This document shows positions 34,653 through 44,588 of a stretch of 64,000 nt of DNA, piece by piece. The position numbers were made by a program, and so were the translations under genes. Origin of the DNA: an uncultured Tenacibaculum sp. (GTDB taxonomy: Bacteria; Bacteroidota; Bacteroidia; Flavobacteriales; Flavobacteriaceae). The DNA is taken from assembly GCA_947498055.1 (NCBI GenBank), contig CANMJA010000025.1, positions 1-64,000 of the forward strand, in the 5' to 3' direction. Numbering within the stretch: position 1 is the first letter of the stretch; every line of letters begins with the position of its first letter. The notes beneath the pieces were generated by a model. The model was not told the DNA's origin, searched no databases, and saw nothing but the letters and a program-made list of their open reading frames with translations.

Positions 34653-35468
34653 AAAATTATTTTTAGCTAAAATAATAGAAAATAGAAATAATAATAAGAT
34701 TAAATTTATAATTGTAGAAATAATTGAAAAAAGTGAGTGAAAACGCCTTATTTTCGAATAGAGAAATAGAATTTATTGTTCGTTATTTTGTATAACTCAT
34801 CTCTAATTTTCATAGAAAACGATAGGTTTGTTCATTACTTGGTAAGTTTTTATATGAAATTACGATTCAAAAATCCATTATTTTAAAACCATTTAAGGTT
34901 AAATTTATTTTTTAGTTTCTTCTTGTTGTAGCCTGATTTCTATTTGCATTCAATGGTAAATAAGTTGTTTTAACCCTAAAATGTCACATCGAGTGATTTT
35001 TCGGACTAGAAGAAAGAAAAATTATATCGAGATGTTATCAATGCATCTTTTTTAGTTGCTTATGAAGCCTTAACTCCTACCTTGATTGTTTGTCTATTTG
35101 ATAGAGCTTGATTAGTACATGTTTATTCAATAAAAACTCCTATCCTTTTGAATAAATTATACTTTCCAATAGTTGACAGGAGTCAAATAACTCTATTACT
35201 TTTTATTCAGTATTTAAGTCAGATTCGAATAATTCAACTCCTTTAGGTTTGAGGTGAATTTTAAGGCTACTATTTCTATATTTGATATCAAACAAGTATT
35301 GTTTTTTAATGATTATATCGTTAAATATAAGGCAGGTGATAAGTTGATACCTAAACTAAATATAATATTTAGCTTTTATCTTTTTTGTAAAAAACACCAA
35401 ATTTTATATTTGATGACTTCGTAAATAGATAACTTTTTTCGATTAAGCATATAGTGTTAACAGTATTC
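34653..35468. other. Long intergenic region with a repeat relic
   Basis: No gene is supported in these ~815 bases. The only recognised element is copy 1 of a ~115-bp interspersed repeat near 34929-35039. The rest is AT-rich and holds the LemA promoter region. Confidence 0.5.
34929..35039 (+). repeat. Interspersed intergenic repeat, copy 1
   Basis: The stretch around GATTTCTATTTGCATTCAAT, AAGTTGTTTTAACCC, AATGTCACATCGAGTGATTT, CGGACTAGAAGAAAG and TATCGAGATGTTAT aligns with the reverse strand of 44589-44702 with only scattered differences over about 110 bases. No coding frame covers both copies. Confidence 0.75.
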
Positions 35469-35957
35469 TTATTCTTCCAGTTCATTTATTTCTTTATAAC
35501 CCTTAAATTCACCTAATTCATGATTAATAATAGCTAATGATGTTTCATAGGTTTCTTCATTAATTATAATTTGAGCAATTTCAGTTCCATCTTTTTTATT
35601 ATTGTTAATTCGGCATTCTGCAATTAACTTTCCTTGCATATTATACCAACGAGAATAGTGTGATTGTTCTCCATTAATAAAATATGAATCGTTTTTTAAT
35701 TGACCATTAGAGTACCACGTTTTCCAGAGTCCATTTAATTTATCGTCATAATAGTTACACTCGGATTTTAATTGTCCATTTGTATACCATTCTCTTTCTG
35801 GACCATTTTTCTTTCCATACAAATAATGTCTTTCCCACTTTTTAGAGTTATCAGCATCAAAGGAAATCCACCATCCGTGATTTTTATCATTTAGTTCATC
35901 TATTAAAACATATCCGCCATTATCATATTCTATTTTTTTTGTAGAAAGATTTTCCAT
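35469..35957 (-). CDS. MORN-repeat (YwqK-like) protein
   Basis: The 162-residue protein has MORN-type repeats of the WY.NGQLK.E...Y...L.G..K.WY.NGQLK kind, for example PEREWYTNGQLKSECNYYDD (about residues 70-92) and KTWYSNGQLKNDSYFINGE, over residues ~45-120. It has no signal peptide in this reading and an acidic C-terminus. In Bacteroidota such proteins are common and poorly defined. It is separated from the next gene by 24 bases on the same strand. Confidence 0.75.
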   Translation of the reverse strand: MENLSTKKIEYDNGGYVLIDELNDKNHGWWISFDADNSKKWERHYLYGKKNGPEREWYTNGQLKSECNYYDDKLNGLWKTWYSNGQLKNDSYFINGEQSHYSRWYNMQGKLIAECRINNNKKDGTEIAQIIINEETYETSLAIINHELGEFKGYKEINELEE

Positions 35958-35981
35958 TTTGGTTTATTAATACGATAAAAA

Positions 35982-37118
35982 CTATTTCAAAATTATTTCA
36001 TACAAACTAGTATTGTTTAAAGAATAATTACCAGAAATTTCTTCTACTTGTTTTTCTTTATTGTTTTTATCGAAATAAGTAATTCTAAATTGTTTAATTT
36101 GATCTTCTGGGTAAGAATTAAAAGTCATTTCAATTTCCCCTTCTACATTACTAGTTTTACTTTCTTTAAATTTATATTCTGTTAAGGCATCTACGGTAAC
36201 TTGTAGAGCTAAACCACTAGCATCTTTAAATTTTGCAGTAAAAGTTTGTAATTCTTTTTCAGGTTCATTTACATAGTTTAAATATTGTTGATTGGTGTTT
36301 TGATGTTTGTTTCTGTAAAATCCAAGATGAATATTATTACTAACATCATCTAAAAAAGTATTATAACCTTTCTTTTCTGCGTCATCAAAATATTTACAAG
36401 ATTCACTTGTGTTAGACCTAGAAATTTCAACTTCTTTACTATATTTTTTTCTGTTTCTATAATTTTTAAAGGCCAATACAGATCTTTTAAATAGATAAAA
36501 AACAAATAAACCAGCTAATACTTCTAAAACATAAAAAAGAACAGGTAATACATCTTGAATACCAAAAGCAGATTCTCTAATACCGGCAGATATTTCTCTA
36601 GCTACACGTTCTTTTGAAAAATAGAAGATAGCAACTCCGATGGCAACAAATAAAATAAAACCAAAGAAAAACTGCCCTTTTACATCTCTAAGAATACGAT
36701 CTCTTATATCTGAATCTGGTTTTGAAGAATTAGAAGCCACTTTTTTTTCTTCAAAAAAACGTTTGTTTCTAGTATGTGAGCTTAACAAGCCTACCATTAA
36801 CTCGGCAATAACTATAGAAATAAAAATAATTCCTATTCCTATAACCCAAGGAGCTTGTGGTAAAATATCTCTATAAATTTCTCTACTAAAGTAATATTCT
36901 AAAATACAGATAACAACAAATGCAATAGTAAAAGGTACTACATAAGCATTAGACATAATTTTGTCCCATTGATTTAATTTTTCTTCATCTGGTTTTACAA
37001 TTTCAAAAGTATCTCTTGCTCTTTTAGAAGAAGAATTAGCTCTTGAAGCTAGTTCATCAGATATAGTAAAAAGATCTTCAGATTCGTCTGTAGATGGTTT
37101 TTCCCAATTAATAATCAT
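35982..37118 (-). CDS. Four-helix membrane protein of unknown function
   Basis: The 378-residue protein has a cytoplasmic N-terminus and four transmembrane helices near 58-76 (AYVVPFTIAFVVICILEYYF), 89-112 (PWVIGIGIIFISIVIAELMV), 150-168 (FFFGFILFVAIGVAIFYF) and 190-212 (LPVLFYVLEVLAGLFVFYLF). A ~165-residue soluble C-terminal part is predicted beta-rich (ALQVTVDALTEYKFKESKTS). No family is recognised. It lies 21 bases downstream of the vWA lipoprotein gene on the same strand, suggesting a shared function. Confidence 0.7.
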   Translation of the reverse strand: MIINWEKPSTDESEDLFTISDELASRANSSSKRARDTFEIVKPDEEKLNQWDKIMSNAYVVPFTIAFVVICILEYYFSREIYRDILPQAPWVIGIGIIFISIVIAELMVGLLSSHTRNKRFFEEKKVASNSSKPDSDIRDRILRDVKGQFFFGFILFVAIGVAIFYFSKERVAREISAGIRESAFGIQDVLPVLFYVLEVLAGLFVFYLFKRSVLAFKNYRNRKKYSKEVEISRSNTSESCKYFDDAEKKGYNTFLDDVSNNIHLGFYRNKHQNTNQQYLNYVNEPEKELQTFTAKFKDASGLALQVTVDALTEYKFKESKTSNVEGEIEMTFNSYPEDQIKQFRITYFDKNNKEKQVEEISGNYSLNNTSLYEIILK

Positions 37119-37139
37119 TGTATAGTAGTTTTTATTTTA

Positions 37140-37913
37140 TTATAAGCATTCAAAGTCTTCCATATAACTGAAAAAACCTTCTTTTCCTTCAAATTGATTC
37201 ATTTCTAGGCCTTCAAAAACGCTAGTGTCTTTCCAACCAATTAAAAATAATTCAGCATTATCTGGTAATTCTAGTTTATTCTTAATTTTTTTAATTCTAC
37301 CAGATTTTTTTGGTTCGTTAACTCCGTCTGTAAATAATACGACCATAATTTTATCGTAATCGTCTACTTTTGGTTCTTTTAAAAGTTTATTTATGTGTTC
37401 AAAAGCCAAATCAATATTGGTAATGTCATTTCCTTTGTATGGTTTGTAACCTAAAATAGAATTTTGTACAGTTTTAGATAAAAAAGTATTTAATCTAGAA
37501 GCATTCTTCTTTTTTATTTTTTCATTTTTAGCTTTTATTTTATCTGTATACTTTTTTTGTTTAGCACGTTCAGATAAAGTTGGATGTTCAGAAGTTAAAA
37601 TGTTTTTATATGGTTTTAAAGGACTTACTTTTAATCTGAAAATTTCTTTGGAATTAGGAGCAGGATTTCCTAATATGGTAGAAGAAAAATAACCGCTTCC
37701 GTTTTCATTAATTACATTAATAATAGATTTGTAGTCTTCTTTATTTAATTTTTGAATGCTTTGAGAAGAGCCACTTCTATCATCACCTAAAACAATCATT
37801 ATTTTACATTCAGGAATTTCTTCTTCTGCAATCTCAGTATGTTTGGGTTTAGAGGTTTCACAAGAAATAATGGATAAAAAGATGAAGAAAGGTAGAATTT
37901 TTTTAATAATCAT
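37140..37913 (-). CDS. Lipoprotein with a vWA-like domain
   Basis: The 257-residue protein carries a lipobox (MIIKKILPFFIFLSIISC, Cys18). It has a vWA-type metal site: DRSGSS at residues 45-50, preceded by IMIVLGD, then a central helical/basic stretch. A second strand reads YDKIMVVLFTDGVNEPKKSG, and a C-terminal Rossmann strand LFLIGWKDTS follows. The MIDAS residues (D-x-S-x-S and the FTDG aspartate) appear present. vWA lipoproteins usually scaffold protein-protein contacts. The next gene encodes a four-helix membrane protein. The ~420 bases upstream are non-coding. Confidence 0.75.
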   Translation of the reverse strand: MIIKKILPFFIFLSIISCETSKPKHTEIAEEEIPECKIMIVLGDDRSGSSQSIQKLNKEDYKSIINVINENGSGYFSSTILGNPAPNSKEIFRLKVSPLKPYKNILTSEHPTLSERAKQKKYTDKIKAKNEKIKKKNASRLNTFLSKTVQNSILGYKPYKGNDITNIDLAFEHINKLLKEPKVDDYDKIMVVLFTDGVNEPKKSGRIKKIKNKLELPDNAELFLIGWKDTSVFEGLEMNQFEGKEGFFSYMEDFECL

Positions 37914-38336
37914 ATTTAGTTAATTTTTCTGCTAATATAAATAAAAGGGAGAGATTTCTTATAAATTTATCAGGAAGCTAAAATTATTACATGATGCTTT
38001 ATTTTTTTTAATGATAAATAAGCCTAATACTTTTATAGTTTTTAATAATTAAAAATATATTTTGAGTAGTAATAGTATTTGTAAATTTCGTTGCAATTAA
38101 ATAGAATACTTTACTATTTTCCTTGTAAAGAGAATTAATGGAGCATCGGTCTTGATTTTTGCTTTCTTGTACTGAGCGATAGTCGAAATATTTGCATCAA
38201 AGCAAAGAAGATAGAAATTATGGTTTTTAAGTATTTGAAAAACAAATAAATGAAAAGATGTCAATGGTGGTTAAAACCCTTACATAGGAATCAAGTAAAG
38301 TTACTATGCTAAACTTTAATCAAAAAATTAGATAAT
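37914..38336. other. Non-coding interval
   Basis: I see no gene here. A short segment near 38160-38185 (TGTACTGAGCGATAGTCGAA) resembles a relic of the small dispersed repeats common in flavobacterial intergenic DNA, which is from memory. The promoters of both flanking divergent genes should lie here. Confidence 0.4.
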
Positions 38337-38714
38337 ATGAATTTAAATCAAGTTACAGTACCTTCCATAAATGTATCGAAAGCGATAGCATTTTACGAAA
38401 AATTAGGGTTGCAATTAATCGTTAAATCATTACCACATTATGCAAGATTTAAATGTATAGAAGGAGACGCTACTTTTTCTATTCATTTAGTAGAGGAACT
38501 TCCTAAAGGAAATGGTGTTTATGTGTATTTTGAAAATAAAAACATAGATGCATATGTTGAGGGTTTATTAAAAAAAGGAATTGCATTTGAAGAATTACCA
38601 ACAGATAAAAGTTGGTTATGGAGAGAAGCCAGATTAAAAGATGTAGATGGTAATCAATTAATTCTATTTTATGGTGGAGAAAATAGAATAAACCCACCTT
38701 GGAGAATTAATTAA
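38337..38714 (+). CDS. VOC (glyoxalase/bleomycin-resistance-like) family protein
   Basis: The 125-residue protein has the VOC pattern: NLNQVTVPSINVSKAIAFYE, KLGLQLIVKSLPHYARFKC and the second beta-alpha unit ending RLKDVDGNQLILFYGGENR. One complete VOC module of normal length is present. Metal ligands and the substrate cannot be assigned. Its stop overlaps the convergent YqgE stop by four bases. Confidence 0.85.
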   Translation: MNLNQVTVPSINVSKAIAFYEKLGLQLIVKSLPHYARFKCIEGDATFSIHLVEELPKGNGVYVYFENKNIDAYVEGLLKKGIAFEELPTDKSWLWREARLKDVDGNQLILFYGGENRINPPWRIN

Positions 38715-39268
38715 TTCATTTGAATATCGGCAGGAGCATTAGCCCAAATTTTATATTCGCCACCTTTTTGTAAAAGCTTGTTTTTCCATATAGCTTCTTC
38801 ATCTTCGGCTAATACATTTTTAAAATCATTCTCTGTAATAAACCAAGATTGAGTGCTTAATTCTTCTTTTAGTTGATTGGTACCCCAACCAGAATATCCT
38901 AAGAAAAACCGAATATCTGTTGGTTTTATTAAATCATCAACTAATAATTGTTTTAAAGCATTAAAATTGCCTCCCCAATAAATGCCATTAGCTACCTCAA
39001 CACTATCTTTTAGTAAATGAGGTACTTTATGAATAAAGTATAAATTATCCTGTTCTACAGGGCCGCCTTGGTAAATAGTAAAATTACAATTTACATCTGG
39101 TATTAAATCTTCCAAAACATACTGTAGTGGTCTATTTAATATAAAACCTACCGAACTTTGAGGAGTGTGTTCGGTTAATAAAATAATTGCTCTTTTAAAC
39201 GAGTCGTCATTTAAAATAGAAGGTTCTGCGATTAATAATCTACCTTTTGTAGGTGGTAGCATTGTCAT
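38711..39268 (-). CDS. YqgE/AlgH family protein
   Basis: The 185-residue protein shows PTKGRLLIAEPSILNDDSFK, VGFILNRPLQYVLEDLIP, YQGGPVEQDNLYFIH and a C-terminal IRFFLGYSGWGTNQLKEEL, which are the hallmarks of YqgE/AlgH. The family is widespread, cytoplasmic and of unsettled function. The length is normal. No other operon partner is visible. Confidence 0.95.
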   Translation of the reverse strand: MTMLPPTKGRLLIAEPSILNDDSFKRAIILLTEHTPQSSVGFILNRPLQYVLEDLIPDVNCNFTIYQGGPVEQDNLYFIHKVPHLLKDSVEVANGIYWGGNFNALKQLLVDDLIKPTDIRFFLGYSGWGTNQLKEELSTQSWFITENDFKNVLAEDEEAIWKNKLLQKGGEYKIWANAPADIQMN

Positions 39269-39430
39269 AATGTTAAAATTTTACAGTAATGTATAAATAT
39301 TTTTTCATTTTTTTAACTTTTTTTTTAATAAAAAACAGTATTTATTTCCTATGTGACTGTAAACTAGTTAATCTATGCAATTAAATTTTTAACTTTTTTT
39401 TAAAAGATTAATATATTTTAGGGTGATTTT

Positions 39431-42223
39431 TTAGATATTTAATTTTTCTTTAACAAAAAATGCTGTTTGAGATTTTTTTTGTTTGGTTAATTCTTCTGGA
39501 GTTCCTTGAAAAATTAAATTCCCACCATTTTTTCCTCCTTCAATACCTAAATCAATAATATAATCGGCACACTTTATTAAATCAATATTATGTTCAATAA
39601 CAATAATAGAGTGTCCTTTGTCTATTAAGGCGTTAAAAGAAGCCAATAGTTTATTAATATCATGAAAATGTAATCCAGTAGTAGGCTCATCAAAAATAAA
39701 TAATGCTTTTTCTTTCGTATTTCCTTTAACTAAAAAAGAAGCTAATTTAATTCTTTGTGCTTCTCCACCAGATAGAGTAGAGGAAGATTGACCTAGTTTT
39801 ACATATCCTAAACCAACATCTTGTAATGGTTTTAATCTACTAGCTATTTTTTTTACTTCATTATCTGTAAAAAAAGCAATAGCATCCTCTATAGTTAGAT
39901 TTAGTATGTCGTCGATGTTTTTATTACAAAAATGAACTTCTAAAACTTCTTTTTTAAAACGTTTTCCATGGCATTGCTCACATTGTAAATGCACATCTGC
40001 CATAAATTGCATTTCAATAGTAACTTCTCCTTCTCCTTTACAAACTTCACAACGACCTCCTTCTACATTAAAAGAGAAATGCTTAGGCTGGTAGTTTCTT
40101 ATTTTTGATAATTTTTGACTAGCAAGTAATTTTCTTATTTCATCATATGCTTTTATATAGGTAACAGGGTTAGATCTTGAAGATCTTCCAATAGGGTTTT
40201 GGTCTATAAACTCAATATGTTTTAAGTTTTCATAACTTCCTTCTACGGAAGTATGCTGGCCTATTTTATCGCCATATCCAATTAATTTTTTTTGCATTAT
40301 TGGATATAATATTTTTTTTACAAGTGTACTTTTACCACTACCAGAGACTCCAGTAATAACCGTTAAGTTGTTAAGAGGAAAAGTAACATCTATGTTTTTT
40401 AAATTATTTTCTCTAGCCCCTATAACTTTTATAAAGTTTGTTGTTTTTCTTCTTTTTTCAGGGATTTTAATTTTTAAAGTTTCCGATAAATATTTTGCAG
40501 TTAATGTAGTAGATGCTAAAATCTCTTTAAAATTACCTTCAGCAACCACTTCACCACCATAAGTACCAGCTTCTGGACCAATATCAATAATATAATCGGC
40601 TTCTTTCATGATATCTTCATCATGTTCAACAACAATTACGGTATTGCCTAAATCTCTTAAATCTTTTAAAACGGTAATTAGTTTTTCAGTATCTTTAGGA
40701 TGTAAGCCAATACTTGGTTCATCTAAAATATACATAGATCCTACTAAAGAACTACCTAAAGAAGTTGCTAAGTTAATACGTTGACTTTCTCCTCCAGAAA
40801 GAGTATTAGAAGTTCTATTTAAGGTTAAATAGCTTAAACCAACATTCGTTAAAAATTGTAATCGATTGTTAATTTCTGTAAGCAATCTTTGTGCAATTTT
40901 TTGGTCATACTTATTTAACACAATATTTCCAAAAAACACGGTTAATTCATCTAAAGGTAAATTAACTAAATCGGAAATAGTTTTTTCAAATATTTTCACA
41001 TAGTTAGCTTCTTTACGAAGACGTTTTCCTTCACACTCGTTACAGGTTGTTTTACCACGATAGCGAGAAAGCATTACACGATTTTGAATTTTGTAGCTTT
41101 TTTCTTCTAATTCACTAAATAGTTGCTGTATTCCCTTAAATTTATTTGTACCAGTCCATACTAATTCTTGCTGTTTTTCTGTAAGTTGAAACCAAGGTTT
41201 ATGAATAGGAATATCAAACTCAGAAGCGTGTAGTATTAATTCTTCTTTATATCTTTTAAAAGAATCTGTTTTAAAAGGAAATATAGCATTTTCATAAATA
41301 GATAAGCCAGTATTAGGAATGACTAAATTTTCATCAATACCAATAACACTACCATATCCTTCACAAGTAGGACAAGCACCATATGGATTGTTAAAACTAA
41401 ATAAATGCAAATTTGGCTCTAAAAAAGTGAGTCCATCTAATTCAAATTTATTACTAAATAAAATAGTTTTTTCCGTTTCTAAATTTTCAATAGAACAAAT
41501 GCCTTTGCCTTCAAAAAAAGCGGTTTGCACCGCATCGGCTAACCGATTGTAAAAATCTTCATTAGAATCAATAATTACTCTATCAATAACCAATTCAAAA
41601 GTAGTCGTATCAAAATCTTTTACAGGAAATTTTTCTATTCGATACACTTTGTTTTTATACTTTATTCTGGCATATCCTTGTTGTGTAAGTACTTTTAAAA
41701 CAGTTTCTAAATCTCTTTCTTCAGAAATGGTTACGGGAGCTAGGAGTAGTAATTTAGTTTTATCAGCTAAAGATTTGATATGATTAATAACATCTGTAAC
41801 AGTGTGTTTTTTCACTTCATTACCAGAAATAGGAGAGTAGGTTTTTCCTATTCTAGCATATAATAATTTTATATAATCATAAATTTCAGTAGACGTACCA
41901 ACAGTTGATCTTGGGTTAGTAGAGTTTACTTTTTGCTCTATGGCAATAGCAGGAGCAATTCCTTTAATATAATCTACTTTAGGTTTGTGTAATTTTCCTA
42001 AAAACTGACGCGCATAAGAAGATAAACTCTCTACATACCTTCTTTGCCCTTCTGCATACAATGTATCGAAAGCTAAGGAAGATTTTCCAGAACCAGATAA
42101 ACCTGTAATTACTACTAGTTTGTTTCTAGGAATAACAACATCAATATTTTTAAGATTATGCAATGCTGCACCTTTAATTATGATGTTTTCTTTTGGATTT
42201 ATAGTGGAAAGATCTTTCTTCAT
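39431..42223 (-). CDS. uvrA: UvrA excinuclease subunit A
   Basis: The ~930-residue ABC-type DNA-damage sensor of nucleotide-excision repair has two ATPase modules. Counting from the ATG at 42223, Walker A motifs lie at about 41-48 (GLSGSGKS) and 626 (GVSGSGKS). ABC signatures LSGGESQR and LSGGEAQR lie near 474 and 815. Zinc modules include [16 protein letters not shown] and [10 protein letters not shown] with CEQCHGKR. The frame is open upstream to 42253, but the extra ten residues ([10 protein letters not shown]) look like leader DNA, so the start [10 protein letters not shown] is preferred. The length is normal for a Bacteroidota UvrA. Confidence 0.95.
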   Translation of the reverse strand: MKKDLSTINPKENIIIKGAALHNLKNIDVVIPRNKLVVITGLSGSGKSSLAFDTLYAEGQRRYVESLSSYARQFLGKLHKPKVDYIKGIAPAIAIEQKVNSTNPRSTVGTSTEIYDYIKLLYARIGKTYSPISGNEVKKHTVTDVINHIKSLADKTKLLLLAPVTISEERDLETVLKVLTQQGYARIKYKNKVYRIEKFPVKDFDTTTFELVIDRVIIDSNEDFYNRLADAVQTAFFEGKGICSIENLETEKTILFSNKFELDGLTFLEPNLHLFSFNNPYGACPTCEGYGSVIGIDENLVIPNTGLSIYENAIFPFKTDSFKRYKEELILHASEFDIPIHKPWFQLTEKQQELVWTGTNKFKGIQQLFSELEEKSYKIQNRVMLSRYRGKTTCNECEGKRLRKEANYVKIFEKTISDLVNLPLDELTVFFGNIVLNKYDQKIAQRLLTEINNRLQFLTNVGLSYLTLNRTSNTLSGGESQRINLATSLGSSLVGSMYILDEPSIGLHPKDTEKLITVLKDLRDLGNTVIVVEHDEDIMKEADYIIDIGPEAGTYGGEVVAEGNFKEILASTTLTAKYLSETLKIKIPEKRRKTTNFIKVIGARENNLKNIDVTFPLNNLTVITGVSGSGKSTLVKKILYPIMQKKLIGYGDKIGQHTSVEGSYENLKHIEFIDQNPIGRSSRSNPVTYIKAYDEIRKLLASQKLSKIRNYQPKHFSFNVEGGRCEVCKGEGEVTIEMQFMADVHLQCEQCHGKRFKKEVLEVHFCNKNIDDILNLTIEDAIAFFTDNEVKKIASRLKPLQDVGLGYVKLGQSSSTLSGGEAQRIKLASFLVKGNTKEKALFIFDEPTTGLHFHDINKLLASFNALIDKGHSIIVIEHNIDLIKCADYIIDLGIEGGKNGGNLIFQGTPEELTKQKKSQTAFFVKEKLNI

Positions 42224-42463
42224 ATATAAAAAATAAGTTTCAAAAATAATCAAATTAAAAACGATGTATTACTAGTTTTTAAAAATAAAAATCAAATTGG
42301 AAATTATAAATAAATAGAAGTAAAATTTGTTTTTATATTTAAAAACAACCATATTTGTCAAATAATTATAAACAAAACGAAAAGCTTATAGCATAAAATT
42401 ACTTTTTTAAATTATTAAGATTCCCTAATCGAAGAAATAATTTCTTCATAAAAAAGTAATATT

Positions 42464-43048
42464 ATGCAACGAAAAGTTTATGACGATAGCGTTTTAGTTA
42501 AAGATTATATTAATGGTAAAGAGTTCGCTCTAGAACTTTTAGTAAAAAGGCATCAGCAAAGAATTTTTAGTTTTATTTACAGCAAAGTGCAAGATAAAGA
42601 TGTTGCAGAAGACGTTTTTCAAGATACTTTTATTAAGGTAATTAAGACTCTTAAAAGAGGTGCTTATAATGAAGAAGGTAAATTTTTACCATGGGTAATG
42701 AGAATTTCTCATAATTTAGTAATCGATTATTTTAGAAAAAATAATAGAATGCCTTTATTTAATAATTCGGACGATTTTGATATCTTTTCTATACTTAGTG
42801 ATGATTCTTTAAATGCAGAAAGAAGAATTATTAAAGATCAAGTATTGTCTGATGTTCGAAATTTAATAGAAGAATTACCAAGTGAACAAAAAGAGGTTTT
42901 AAAAATGCGAATGTATATGAACATGAGCTTTAATGAAATTTCAGAAAATACAGGAGTAAGTATAAATACTGCTTTAGGTAGAATGCGTTATGCATTAATA
43001 AATTTAAGAAAAGTAATTGAACAAAATAAAATAATTTTAGTTCATTAA
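42464..43048 (+). CDS. RNA polymerase sigma-70 factor, ECF subfamily
   Basis: The 194-residue protein has region 2 (VAEDVFQDTFIKVIKTLKRG, about residues 45-65, and PWVMRISHNLVIDYFRKNNR) and region 4 (LPSEQKEVLKMRMYMNMSFN through ISENTGVSINTALGRMRYAL, about 140-182). Both are intact and there is no anti-sigma gene next to it. A short ORF of 47 codons follows 56 bases downstream and then a terminator. The leader contains several TTTG boxes, but I cannot assign a promoter. Confidence 0.9.
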   Translation: MQRKVYDDSVLVKDYINGKEFALELLVKRHQQRIFSFIYSKVQDKDVAEDVFQDTFIKVIKTLKRGAYNEEGKFLPWVMRISHNLVIDYFRKNNRMPLFNNSDDFDIFSILSDDSLNAERRIIKDQVLSDVRNLIEELPSEQKEVLKMRMYMNMSFNEISENTGVSINTALGRMRYALINLRKVIEQNKIILVH

Positions 43049-43104
43049 TAATAAAAAGTGTTTTAGAGCGTTTGTTAGTTGTTATCCTAAAATAAAATAA
43101 CTAT

Positions 43105-43248
43105 ATGCCAAAAAAATACTCAGAAAAATCATCTAATTATGAGATGAACCCAAAACAAAAGACAGTACAATTTATATTAAACTTTTCGAAATCTTTACAA
43201 ATAATAAGGACTAGACCAAATGTTTTAATTGAATTGAATTTGAATTAA
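43105..43248 (+). CDS. Conserved-looking small protein downstream of the ECF sigma factor
   Basis: The 47-residue ORF starts MPKKYSEKSSNYEMNPKQKT and continues VQFILNFSKSLQIIRTRPNV to a C-terminal ELNLN. It lies between the sigma factor and the shared terminator, and from memory similar short peptides follow sigma factors in other flavobacteria. A ribosome-binding-like AAAATAA precedes it. Its role could be regulatory or accessory to the sigma factor. Confidence 0.55.
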   Translation: MPKKYSEKSSNYEMNPKQKTVQFILNFSKSLQIIRTRPNVLIELNLN

Positions 43249-43255
43249 ATCTCTG

Positions 43256-43284
43256 AAAGCTTCGATAAAATCGAAGCTTTTTTA
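43256..43284 (+). terminator. Rho-independent terminator after the sigma-factor unit
   Basis: AAAGCTTCGAT and ATCGAAGCTTT form an 11-bp stem with an AAA loop and a T tail. The convergent endonuclease III gene stops immediately to the right. Confidence 0.9.
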
Positions 43285-43941
43285 TTATTTATTTTTCTTG
43301 TAATAATCTTCTATCACCGTTCTTCTACCAATTTTACTAGTAATACGATCATTTTCTAATTTCCATCCTCTAGCAGGTGAGTATTCTCTACCATAATATA
43401 TAATTTGTAAATGAAGTTTATTCCATAATTCTTTAGGAAATAAACGCTTCGCATCTTTTTCTGTTTGATTTACATTTTTACCATTTGTAAGATTCCAACG
43501 ATACATTAAACGATGTATATGTGTATCTACAGGAAAAGCTGGTACATTAAAAGCCTGTGCCATAACAACACTAGCAGTTTTATGTCCTACAGCAGGTAAT
43601 TCTTCTAAATCTTCAAAACTAACAGGTACTTCTCCATTATGTTTATCTATTAGTATTTTAGATAATCCATGAATTCCTTTTGATTTCATTGGAGATAAAC
43701 CTACTGGTTTTATAATATCTCTAATCTCATCTACAGTAAGTTTTACCATATCGTACGGATTATCTGCTACTTTAAATAATAAAGGTGTAATTTTATTTAC
43801 ACGTTCATCGGTACTTTGTGCAGACATTAATACAGCTATTAATAATGTATAAGGATCTTTATGATCTAAAGGAATAGGGGTTTCTGGATATAATTGTTCT
43901 AAAGTATCAATTACGAACTGAACTTTTTCTGCTTTGGTCAT
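43285..43941 (-). CDS. nth: Endonuclease III-type DNA glycosylase without the C-terminal Fe-S cysteines
   Basis: The 218-residue protein shows the helix-hairpin-helix ELPAVGHKTASVVMAQAF with the catalytic Lys in GHKTA, and VDTHIHRLMYRW with the catalytic Asp. It removes oxidised pyrimidines from DNA and cleaves the strand. In E. coli Nth, four C-terminal cysteines bind a [4Fe-4S] cluster. Here the end reads REYSPARGWKLENDRITSKI with no cysteine, so the cluster is absent. The gene is transcribed divergently from bcp with ~35 bases between the starts. Confidence 0.9.
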   Translation of the reverse strand: MTKAEKVQFVIDTLEQLYPETPIPLDHKDPYTLLIAVLMSAQSTDERVNKITPLLFKVADNPYDMVKLTVDEIRDIIKPVGLSPMKSKGIHGLSKILIDKHNGEVPVSFEDLEELPAVGHKTASVVMAQAFNVPAFPVDTHIHRLMYRWNLTNGKNVNQTEKDAKRLFPKELWNKLHLQIIYYGREYSPARGWKLENDRITSKIGRRTVIEDYYKKNK

Positions 43942-43975
43942 TTTTGAGTATTTTTACTTAACAAAAATACGAATT

Positions 43976-44428
43976 ATGACTACATTAAAAATAGGAGATA
44001 AAGCACCTGACTTTGAGGCTAAAGACCAGGCAGGAAATACGATTAAACTTTCTGATTATTCTGGTAAAAAATTAGTTTTATTCTTTTACCCGAAAGCGAG
44101 TACACCTGGTTGTACTGCTGAAGCTTGTAATTTACGAGATAACTATGAAACTTTTTTAGAGAAAGGATATGCTATTTTAGGAGCTAGTGCTGATAGTGCT
44201 AAGCGTCAACAAAATTGGATAAATAAGCATGAATTACCTTTTCCTCTATTGGCAGATGAAGATAAAACAGTAATTAATGCTTTTGGTATTTGGGGGCCTA
44301 AAAAGTTTATGGGTAAAGAGTATGATGGAATTCATAGAACAACTTTTGTGATTGACGAAAATGGTGTTATTGAAGAAGTTATTGCTAAAGTGAAAACGAA
44401 AGATCATACAGCTCAAATTTTAAGTTAA
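43976..44428 (+). CDS. bcp: Bcp-type peroxiredoxin (thioredoxin-dependent thiol peroxidase)
   Basis: The 150-residue enzyme, from the ATG at 43976, begins MTTLKIGDKAPDFEAKDQAG and has the peroxidatic and resolving cysteines in PGCTAEACNLRD (C46 and C51). This is the atypical two-Cys Bcp arrangement. It reduces peroxides with thioredoxin in the cytoplasm. The earlier in-frame codons to 43934 overlap the nth start region and are an unlikely extension. A terminator follows. Confidence 0.9.
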   Translation: MTTLKIGDKAPDFEAKDQAGNTIKLSDYSGKKLVLFFYPKASTPGCTAEACNLRDNYETFLEKGYAILGASADSAKRQQNWINKHELPFPLLADEDKTVINAFGIWGPKKFMGKEYDGIHRTTFVIDENGVIEEVIAKVKTKDHTAQILS

Positions 44429-44450
44429 ACAAGTTTTAAATACAACCAAA

Positions 44451-44482
44451 AAAACTTTCATTCTTAAAAATGAAAGTTTTTT
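44451..44482 (+). terminator. Rho-independent terminator after bcp
   Basis: AAAACTTTCATT and AATGAAAGTTTT form a 12-bp stem with a CTTAAA loop, then a short T tail. Confidence 0.9.
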
Positions 44483-44588
44483 ACCTTATAACCCGACTTC
44501 TATGATTATTATGATGAGCATAATTAATTTTTAAATCATTGATTTTTAGCATGAGTGTCGACTATAAAGAGATATATCGAAGAATTAT

